From CAYLZN01 sp964387935 (GTDB taxonomy: Bacteria; Acidobacteriota; Vicinamibacteria; Vicinamibacterales; JAFNAJ01): a stretch of DNA of 12,832 nucleotides. The stretch's first letter is position 1, and each line of letters opens with the position of its first letter. Shown piece after piece: positions 6,298 through 11,595 of this stretch. The notes below the pieces were generated by a model, which saw only the letters and a list, made by a program, of their open reading frames with translations, searched no databases and had not been told where the DNA came from. The position numbers and the translations under genes are program-made. The stretch is from the NCBI GenBank assembly GCA_964387935.1, contig CAYLZN010000145.1, forward strand, positions 1 through 12,832. The letters are read 5' to 3'.

Positions 6298-6593
6298 CCG
6301 CCGATCACCCGTGGGACCTTGAAGAGCCCGGCCGCGAGGTCCGCGTCGGGAGCGTTGTCCAGGGCGACGCGGGTCGGCAGGCTGTCGGCGGGAGCGTCTT
6401 CTCGAAGCCGCGCGCGGGGGGTCATCACGTGCGTGGTGGGCGGCACGTCCTCGGTAGCCGCCGTTCGCACCTGTTCCGCGTAGGCGAGGATGTCGCCGAG
6501 CTGGCGCGTCAGCGCCGCCGCCTCGCGGTCGTCCAGTTCGAGGTGCGCGAGGGCCGCCAGACGGTCGAGGTCCGCGCGCGAGAAGTGGCTCAT
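6294..6593 (-). CDS. gatC: Asp-tRNA(Asn)/Glu-tRNA(Gln) amidotransferase subunit C
   Basis: GatC is the small structural subunit that wraps around GatA and links it to GatB. The 99-residue length is typical. The N-terminal helices are recognisable: FSRADLDRLAALAHLEL (about 4-20) and AALTRQLGDILAYAEQV (about 26-42). These are followed by the conserved DVPPTTHV (about 49-56), the LREDAP stretch (about 63-68) and the C-terminal FKVPRVI. No Shine-Dalgarno sequence precedes the ATG at 6593. A -10-like TAGCAT ends 7 nt before it, suggesting a leaderless message. The gene diverges from the MEMO1-family gene at 6656. Confidence 0.95.
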   Translation of the reverse strand: MSHFSRADLDRLAALAHLELDDREAAALTRQLGDILAYAEQVRTAATEDVPPTTHVMTPRARLREDAPADSLPTRVALDNAPDADLAAGLFKVPRVIGG

Positions 6594-6600
6594 GCGGGCG

Positions 6601-6606
6601 ATGCTA
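6601..6606 (-). promoter_or_regulatory. Extended -10 box of the gatCA operon (leaderless start)
   Basis: Read on the minus strand, TGG-TAGCAT ends 7 nt before the gatC ATG, so transcription would start at or beside the A of the start codon. There is no clear -35 and no ribosome site. Confidence 0.5.
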
Positions 6607-6633
6607 CCACGCGTCGCGACCGGCCGGTGGTGC

Positions 6634-6639
6634 TAGCAT
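6634..6639 (+). promoter_or_regulatory. Possible extended -10 box upstream of the MEMO1-family gene
   Basis: TGC-TAGCAT repeats the gatC box on the opposite strand. The predicted transcript start near 6646 would fall inside the ribosome site GAGGAGG (6644-6650), so the real start may be elsewhere, or an ATG at 6638 may not be used. Weak on its own. Confidence 0.3.
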
Positions 6640-6655
6640 GAGCGAGGAGGCGGCC

Positions 6656-7519
6656 ATGCTGCGGCGCCCTGCCGTTGCCGGTTCCTGGTACCCCGCTGAC
6701 CCCGCGGTGTTGGCGGACGACATCGACGCGTATCTCGCTCACGCGCCCACCTGTCCGATCGACGCGGCCCGCATCAGGGCGGTCCTCGCCCCGCACGCAG
6801 GCCTCGTCTATTCGGGCGGTGTGGCGGCCGCCGCGTACGGCGCCGCACGGCACGGCGGCTTCGAGTGCCTCGTCATGGTCGGGCCCTCTCACTACGTGGC
6901 GTTCGACGGGGTGGCCGCGTGGCCGGCCGGGGAGTTCTCGACGCCACTGGGACCGTTGCCCGTGGCCGAGGCCGACGTGCGTGCGCTGGTGAAGGCGGAC
7001 CCGCTGATTGCGGTTCGTACCGACGCGCACGTCCGCGAGCACTCGCTGGAGATGCACCTGCCGTTCGTCGCGAGGCTGTTCCCAGGACTGCCGATCGTCC
7101 CGCTCGTGATGGGTGCGCAGACGCGAGGCACGATCGAGGCCCTGGCCTCCGCGCTCTGTCGGGTCTTCCAGGGGCGGCACGTCCTGCTGGCGGCCAGTTC
7201 CGACCTGTCGCACTTCTTCAGCGCGGAAACGGCGGACGCACTCGACGGCCGCACCGCCGCCTTCGTGAAGGCGTTCGATGTCGAGGGACTGCACCGCACC
7301 ATGGAGCAGTATCCGCTCTACGAGCGCGGCCGCCACGTGATGTGTGGGGGAGGACCTGTCCTTGCCGTCATGCAGGCGTCGCGTGGCCTCGGTGCCCGTG
7401 ACAGCGTGGTGCTGGCGCGCCGGCACTCCGGCCATGTGTCGGGGGATGACGAACGCGTCGTCGGCTACCTCGCAGCGGCCTTCGGCGACCGCGGGGGAAC
7501 GCCCCGGGGAGGCGCATGA
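6656..7519 (+). CDS. amrB: MEMO1 family protein, AmmeMemoRadiSam system protein B
   Basis: The MEMO family shares the fold of class III extradiol dioxygenases. The bacterial proteins have no agreed reaction, but often occur with an AMMECR1 protein and a radical SAM enzyme. The start at 6656 is preferred because GAGGAGG (6644-6650) lies 5 nt upstream; an in-frame ATG at 6638 would overlap a -10-like box. The 287 residues open RRPAVAGSWYPADPA, the usual beginning. Likely metal-site residues are H47 (APHAGLVYSG), H79 (GPSHYV) and C230 (MCGGGPVLA), close to human MEMO1 H49, H81 and C244. REHSLEMHLPFV and SSDLSHFF are further family motifs. It overlaps the AMMECR1 gene, so both are surely co-expressed. 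Confidence 0.94.
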   Translation: MLRRPAVAGSWYPADPAVLADDIDAYLAHAPTCPIDAARIRAVLAPHAGLVYSGGVAAAAYGAARHGGFECLVMVGPSHYVAFDGVAAWPAGEFSTPLGPLPVAEADVRALVKADPLIAVRTDAHVREHSLEMHLPFVARLFPGLPIVPLVMGAQTRGTIEALASALCRVFQGRHVLLAASSDLSHFFSAETADALDGRTAAFVKAFDVEGLHRTMEQYPLYERGRHVMCGGGPVLAVMQASRGLGARDSVVLARRHSGHVSGDDERVVGYLAAAFGDRGGTPRGGA

Positions 7520-8085
7520 TGGTTCCGTGTTCCGGGGCCGACCGGACCGCGCTCCTCGCGCTGGCTCGCGCCGCCGTGACGGCGCGCGTGCGGGGGACGT
7601 CGTGCGCTCTGCCCCGCGTGACCGGTGCGCTGGCGGCGCCGGGGGCCGCCTTCGTCTCGCTGCACAAGAGAGACCAGCTGCGGGGCTGTCTCGGGTGCAT
7701 CGAACCACGCCCGGAGACCCTGGCGGAGACGGTCGCGCACATGGCAGCCGCGGCGGCGGGCGACGACCCGAGATTCGCGCCTCTCGCGCCGGAGGAACTC
7801 GACGACACCACGATCGAAGTGTCCATCCTTGGGCCGCTTGTCGTCATCGACGGGCCGGAGGACGTCGTCCCGGGACGTGATGGACTCGTCGTCGAGCACC
7901 GGGGCCTGCGGGGCCTGCTGCTGCCGCAGGTGGCGACCACGTGGGGATGGGATGCGCGGACCTTCCTCTCGGAAACCTGCCGCAAGGCGGGGCTGCCGCG
8001 CACTGCCTGGCAGGAAGGGGCCCACCTCTACCGCTTCGAGGCGGAGGTGTTCGCCGAATCGCCCCGGGTGCCTTGCCGCGGGTGA
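7519..8085 (+). CDS. amrA: AMMECR1 domain protein, AmmeMemoRadiSam system protein A
   Basis: AMMECR1 proteins are conserved in all domains of life, but their biochemical role is not settled. The protein has 188 residues from the ATG at 7519, or 189 from the ATG at 7516. The later start is favoured by GGGGAGG (7506-7512), 6 nt before it; the earlier one would leave only 3 nt. Both overlap the stop of the MEMO1 gene. The hallmark LRGCLGCIEP lies at about residues 53-62, preceded by AFVSLHKRDQ. DDPRFAPLAPEEL, IEVSILGPL, DGLVVEHRGLRGLLLPQVA and the final GAHLYRFEAEVF follow, as in the family. No radical SAM gene is next to it, although a three-gene group is common elsewhere. Confidence 0.94.
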   Translation: MVPCSGADRTALLALARAAVTARVRGTSCALPRVTGALAAPGAAFVSLHKRDQLRGCLGCIEPRPETLAETVAHMAAAAAGDDPRFAPLAPEELDDTTIEVSILGPLVVIDGPEDVVPGRDGLVVEHRGLRGLLLPQVATTWGWDARTFLSETCRKAGLPRTAWQEGAHLYRFEAEVFAESPRVPCRG

Positions 8086-8109
8086 GCCGTGCGGCCCTCG
8101 GAGGTGTCC

Positions 8110-8115
8110 TACAAT
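8110..8115 (+). promoter_or_regulatory. -10 box (TACAAT) of the S1/P1-like gene, leaderless start
   Basis: TACAAT ends 6 nt before the ATG at 8122, placing the expected transcript start on the start codon. The bases between (GGGGGA) are too close to the ATG to act as a normal ribosome site. No good -35 is visible. Confidence 0.45.
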
Positions 8116-8121
8116 GGGGGA

Positions 8122-9027
8122 ATGCAACGTCGCGTCTTCGTGACCGCGTGCGTCGCGGCCGCCCTCCTCTGGTTCGGGGGAACTCCAGTCCGGACCTGGG
8201 GCTTCGACATCCACCGGTTCATCACCGATCAGGCCATCGCCCTGCTGCCCGACGAGATCCGGCCCTTCTACGAGAAGCACCGCTCGTTCGTGGTCGAGCA
8301 TGCCGTGGATCCGGACCTGTGGCGGCTGGCCGGCTTCGAGGAAGAGCCGCCGCGCCACTTCCTGGATCTCGATGCGTATGGGCCGTCGCCGTTCACCGCG
8401 CTGCCGCGTGATCGCGAACTGGCCATTGCCAAGTTCGGTCGGCCGATGGTCGAGAAGAACGGAACCCTGCCATGGCGAGTGGGCGAGGTCCACGGCCAGC
8501 TCGTGGAGGCCTTCAGACAGCAGAAGCGGGGCACGAGTCGCTGGGCCCTCGACAACATCAAGTTCTTCTCCGCGGTGCTGTCCCACTACGTGGCCGACGC
8601 CCACGTGCCGTTTCATGCGGTCGTCAACTACGACGGCCAGTTGACGAACCAGCACGGCATTCATTCGCGGTTCGAAACGGACCTCTTTCTCCGCTATCGC
8701 AGCCGCCTGCAGGTCACGCCCGCTCCGATTCCTGCCGTCGACCGTCCGGTGGACTTCATCTTCGACGTGCTGATCGACGGCGCCGGGCGGGTCGACGGCC
8801 TGCTGCAGGCCGATCGCGTGGCGATCGGTGACGGGCAGGTGTACGACGACCGGTATTTCGAGCGCATGCGCGAGCGTTCGCAGGTGGTGCTCGAGACCCA
8901 GCTGTCGAGGGCCATCGCGGGCGTGGCGGCCGTCATTACCGGCGCCTGGCAGGCAGGCGGACGACCGGACCTGCCGCTCGACCCGCCGAAGTCGTCTCAG
9001 CGGCGTCGCGCCGCCACGGGGCAGTAG
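8122..9027 (+). CDS. Exported S1/P1-nuclease / phospholipase C-like trinuclear zinc enzyme
   Basis: The family comprises secreted zinc hydrolases that cut nucleic acids or phospholipids outside the cytoplasm. The start at 8122 gives 301 residues with a signal peptide (MQRRVFVTACVAAALLWFGG). An upstream GTG at 8089 would hide that signal. The nine expected zinc-ligand positions can be assigned: W26 and H31 (TWGFDIHRF), D63 (AVDPDLWR), H79 (RHFLDLD), H155 and D159 (SHYVADAHVP), H165, and H181 and E185 (GIHSRFETDLF). The spacings W-x4-H, H-x3-D-x5-H and H-x3-E match the fold; the final Glu is as in Bacillus phospholipase C, where P1 nuclease has Asp. In these enzymes the Trp is the mature N-terminus, so cleavage after T25 is expected. 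Overall similarity to named nucleases is low, so the substrate is unknown. Confidence 0.8.
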   Translation: MQRRVFVTACVAAALLWFGGTPVRTWGFDIHRFITDQAIALLPDEIRPFYEKHRSFVVEHAVDPDLWRLAGFEEEPPRHFLDLDAYGPSPFTALPRDRELAIAKFGRPMVEKNGTLPWRVGEVHGQLVEAFRQQKRGTSRWALDNIKFFSAVLSHYVADAHVPFHAVVNYDGQLTNQHGIHSRFETDLFLRYRSRLQVTPAPIPAVDRPVDFIFDVLIDGAGRVDGLLQADRVAIGDGQVYDDRYFERMRERSQVVLETQLSRAIAGVAAVITGAWQAGGRPDLPLDPPKSSQRRRAATGQ

Positions 9028-9034
9028 TCAGGCG

Positions 9035-9712
9035 ATGCAGGTGTTCCTGGTCCCGGTCGGGCGAGATCAGCACGTCCCGTATTGCGAACCCGCAGACCAC
9101 GAGGCCGCCGCCCCCGAGGCACGCGGCGGCCTGCTCGGGCGGCTCCTGGAACGGTTCCGCCACGTGATCCGTGTGGCCGAGCAGAGTCGGCTCAGGACCG
9201 ACGTGCCACCGCCGTCCGGGTGGGCGGGACGCCTGAAGGCGCGCGTGCTGCGCTGGGTCGCGGATCGGATTGCCGAGCAGCGCCTCCTCTGGCAGCTTCG
9301 TACGTGCCACGACGCCACCCTGGTCTTCCCGACCGACATCGCCGGGGACGCCGCCATGGCGCTGCTGCGGAGCGAACTGCGCCGGGATGCCGATCGGCAC
9401 CTGCGCTGGCTGATCGTGAACGCGGTCCTGCTGGTGGTGTCGGGGGTGCTGGCGCTCGTGCCGGGTCCCAACCTCGTGGCGTACTACTTTGCGTTTCGCG
9501 TCGTGGGGCACTTCCTGTCATTGCGTGGCGCACGCCACGGGCTGTCGGCGGTGTCGTGGAAGGTCGAGCCGGCCGAAGCGCTCTCGGATTTGCGCGCGGC
9601 CCTGCACCTCGAGCCGGCCGTTCGGCACGTCCGCGTGCGAGACATCGCCGCACGCCTCGACCTGCCGCATCTCGCCACGTTCGTGGAGCGAGTGGCCCTC
9701 AAGGGCGCGTGA
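9035..9712 (+). CDS. Mitochondrial K+-H+ exchange-related (Mit_KHE1) family-like membrane protein
   Basis: I recognise the pattern as that of bacterial proteins placed in the Mit_KHE1 domain family, named after mitochondrial K+/H+ exchange factors; transport by the bacterial members is not proven. The 225-residue protein starts MQVFLVPVGRDQHVPYCEP. A charged region follows with RVLRWVADRIAEQRLLWQLR at about 69-88. The best part is the C-terminal half: LRRDADRHLRWLIVNAVL, then VSGVLALVPGPNLVAYYFAF, then RVVGHFLSLRGARHGL, about residues 112-167, which forms two hydrophobic segments joined at the Pro-Gly. It starts 7 nt after the previous stop with only a weak ribosome site, so translation may depend on the upstream gene. 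The family call rests on memory of the pattern. Confidence 0.62.
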   Translation: MQVFLVPVGRDQHVPYCEPADHEAAAPEARGGLLGRLLERFRHVIRVAEQSRLRTDVPPPSGWAGRLKARVLRWVADRIAEQRLLWQLRTCHDATLVFPTDIAGDAAMALLRSELRRDADRHLRWLIVNAVLLVVSGVLALVPGPNLVAYYFAFRVVGHFLSLRGARHGLSAVSWKVEPAEALSDLRAALHLEPAVRHVRVRDIAARLDLPHLATFVERVALKGA

Positions 9713-9718
9713 TATACT
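9710..9718 (+). promoter_or_regulatory. Extended -10 promoter of lpxD
   Basis: TGA-TATACT, whose TGA is also the stop of the preceding gene, is a strong extended -10. It ends 9 nt before the TTG start of lpxD, so the message would have a leader of only about 2-4 nt. No -35 is evident. The same arrangement (CGTGA, box, CGCG) precedes the M16 gene. Confidence 0.5.
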
Positions 9719-9727
9719 CGCGACGTT

Positions 9728-10774
9728 TTGACCCTCGCCGAGCTTGCCGCCAGACTCGGGTGCCGTCTCGAGGGTGATGGCGCCCTCGACGTCCGCCGGG
9801 CTGCGACGCTGGACGCGGCAGGGCCCGGCGACCTCAGCTTCTTCACGAATCCTCGCTATCACGCCGCGCTGCAGACGACGCGCGCCACGGCGGTCATCCT
9901 GGGCGACGAGGCGCCGTCGGCGCCGTGCGCGATGCTGCGGTCTCCGCAGCCGTACCTCACGTTTGCGCAGGCGCTGACGCTGCTCGTGCCCGTCCCGCGG
10001 TTCACACCGGGCGTGCACGCCACGGCGACGCTCGAACCCGGCGTCAGCCTGGGAGCCGACGCACACATCGGTCCGTACGTGTCGATCGGGTGCGACACTC
10101 GGATTGGGGCTCGAACGGTCATCGTGGGCCACGCCCGCATCGGACCGGACGTGCGGATCGGCGACGATTGCCTGATCCACGCCCAGGTGAGCATCAGGGA
10201 GTGCGTGGTCCTGGGGCACCGGGTCGTCCTGCAGGACGGGGTGGTCGTCGGCAGCGACGGCTACGGTTTCGCCCAGAGGTCCGATGGCACCCACGTGAAG
10301 GTCCCGCAGGTCGGGGGCGTGGTCATCGAGGACGATGTGGAGATCGGGGCGAACACGACCATCGATCGTCCTGCCGTCGGGGAGACGCGGATCGGCGCTG
10401 GCACGAAGATCGACAACCTCGTGCAGGTCGCCCACGGCGTCCACGTCGGGCGCCACGTGCTCCTGGCCGCGCAGGTGGGCATCGCGGGCAGCACGGTCAT
10501 CGAGGATCGGGTCGTGCTGGCGGGACAGGTGGGCGTGGCGGGTCACCTGACGATTGGTCGCGGCACGCGCGCGACGGCCCAGGCAGGCATTCCGAACTCG
10601 GTCGCCGCAGGCGCCTTCATCTCAGGCTACCCGGCGATCGACAATCGCGAGTGGCTCAAAGCGTCGGCGGTGTTCAGGCGACTTCCCGAGTTGAAGCGCG
10701 CCGTTGCGCAACTCGAGACGCGGCTGGCCGAGCTGGAGGCACGTCTGGCCGGCGCCGAGTCCCATGAGCCATAG
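9728..10774 (+). CDS. lpxD: UDP-3-O-(3-hydroxyacyl)glucosamine N-acyltransferase
   Basis: LpxD adds the N-linked hydroxyacyl chain from acyl-ACP to UDP-3-O-acyl-glucosamine, an early cytosolic step of lipid A synthesis. The 348-residue length matches the family (E. coli 341). The N-terminal uridine-binding domain runs to about residue 95 (LAELAARLGC, GPGDLSFFTNPRY). A left-handed beta-helix of hexapeptide repeats follows to about 305 (HIGPYVSIG, RIGPDVRIGDD). GSDGYGFA is at 175-182 and the catalytic His is H236 in NLVQVAHGVHVG. A C-terminal helical segment closes the chain (FRRLPELKRAVAQLETRLAEL). The start appears to be TTG at 9728, since no ATG or GTG fits and the domain begins right there. 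There is no ribosome site, only an extended -10 just upstream. Its usual partners (bamA, fabZ, lpxA) are not in this window. Confidence 0.96.
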   Translation: MTLAELAARLGCRLEGDGALDVRRAATLDAAGPGDLSFFTNPRYHAALQTTRATAVILGDEAPSAPCAMLRSPQPYLTFAQALTLLVPVPRFTPGVHATATLEPGVSLGADAHIGPYVSIGCDTRIGARTVIVGHARIGPDVRIGDDCLIHAQVSIRECVVLGHRVVLQDGVVVGSDGYGFAQRSDGTHVKVPQVGGVVIEDDVEIGANTTIDRPAVGETRIGAGTKIDNLVQVAHGVHVGRHVLLAAQVGIAGSTVIEDRVVLAGQVGVAGHLTIGRGTRATAQAGIPNSVAAGAFISGYPAIDNREWLKASAVFRRLPELKRAVAQLETRLAELEARLAGAESHEP

Positions 10775-11564
10775 GATCGCGACGTCCTGGGTCGTCGCGC
10801 TGACCCTGGCGGCCGGGGTGGGGCAGGCGGCGGCGCAGCCACCTCCGCGTCTGGCCGCGTCCGACGCGACGCCGGGATTCCTCGTTCGCTACGAGTTCTA
10901 CGCGTCGATGGAAGCGCTGGGTGACCACGAGGCGCAGTTCTACTGGGATGGCGACCTCGGCGCCGGTCTGGACGTGTACGACTACGGATCGGGCCGGGTG
11001 CGACTCGGCGTGAACGTCGAGACGGTCATGGGCAACGAACTCCAGCCCTTCGATCCCTGGCAGGCCAACTACCAGTTCGACGTGGCCGCCACGTGGAGGA
11101 GCGGGCGCACCGAGTGGGCGGGCACGTTCCGGCACGTCTCGCGTCACCTGGGGGACCGGCGAAAGGACTTCGGCATTGCGTGGAACGACCTCGGCCTGTC
11201 GATGGTCCATACCCGCGTGCGGGGCCGATGGACGTGGCAGGGTCAGGCGTTCGCGGCCGGCACGGTCCTGCGGGACTTCGTGGACTACGCGGCCGATTTC
11301 GGCGGCGACGTCCTCGTACGGCGCGCGGGCGCCGGCCGGCTCGGCCTCGTCGCCAGCGCTGGCGGTCGCGTCAGGCCGGTGGTCGAGTCCCCCATGGAGC
11401 GCGGGACCCAGTATGGCGCCCGCGTCGAGGCCGGCCTCCGGGTCGATGGGCAGGCGGCAGCGATCGAGATCGTCGGCGGTTTCGAGCGCCGCATCGATGC
11501 GGATCCCTTCGCGCTCGAGCCCTCGCAGTGGATCTTCGGGGGCCTCCGGATCGTGAGCCGCTGA
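10764..11564 (+). CDS. Probable outer-membrane beta-barrel protein, function unknown
   Basis: The start at 10764 gives 266 residues with a clear signal peptide (MSHRIATSWVVALTLAAGVG, then QAAAQ). An in-frame start at 10704 would bury it inside lpxD. The mature part is rich in alternating polar and hydrophobic strands with aromatic ends (FLVRYEFYASM, AQFYWDGDLG, VRLGVNVETVMG, YQFDVAATWRS, TEWAGTFRHVSRHL, WTWQGQAFAAGTVL), as in barrel proteins. It ends WIFGGLRIVSR without the usual terminal aromatic residue. The ATG lies 11 nt before the lpxD stop, so the two are translationally coupled. I cannot name a family. The pairing with lpxD suggests an envelope role. A plain periplasmic protein is the alternative. 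Confidence 0.65.
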   Translation: MSHRIATSWVVALTLAAGVGQAAAQPPPRLAASDATPGFLVRYEFYASMEALGDHEAQFYWDGDLGAGLDVYDYGSGRVRLGVNVETVMGNELQPFDPWQANYQFDVAATWRSGRTEWAGTFRHVSRHLGDRRKDFGIAWNDLGLSMVHTRVRGRWTWQGQAFAAGTVLRDFVDYAADFGGDVLVRRAGAGRLGLVASAGGRVRPVVESPMERGTQYGARVEAGLRVDGQAAAIEIVGGFERRIDADPFALEPSQWIFGGLRIVSR

Positions 11565-11579
11565 CGGCCGAATGCCCCG

Positions 11580-11588
11580 TGACATAAT
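11580..11588 (+). promoter_or_regulatory. Extended -10 promoter of the M16 peptidase gene
   Basis: TGA-CATAAT ends 7 nt before the ATG at 11596 and no Shine-Dalgarno sequence lies between, so the transcript is probably leaderless. A poor -35 (CTGACG, 11562-11567) is 15 nt upstream. Confidence 0.5.
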
Positions 11589-11595
11589 CGCGGCG

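Noticed and set aside
4825..6593. gatCA without gatB as evidence of a lost pathway
   Set aside because: gatB is often encoded away from gatCA in bacteria, so its absence from a 12.8-kb window says little.
6590..7708. Long minus-strand frame opposite MEMO1
   Set aside because: MEMO1 on the plus strand is complete with conserved residues; the opposite product has no recognisable domain.
7465..8664. Long minus-strand frame opposite AMMECR1 and the S1/P1-like gene
   Set aside because: It spans two well-supported plus-strand genes and has no motif of its own.
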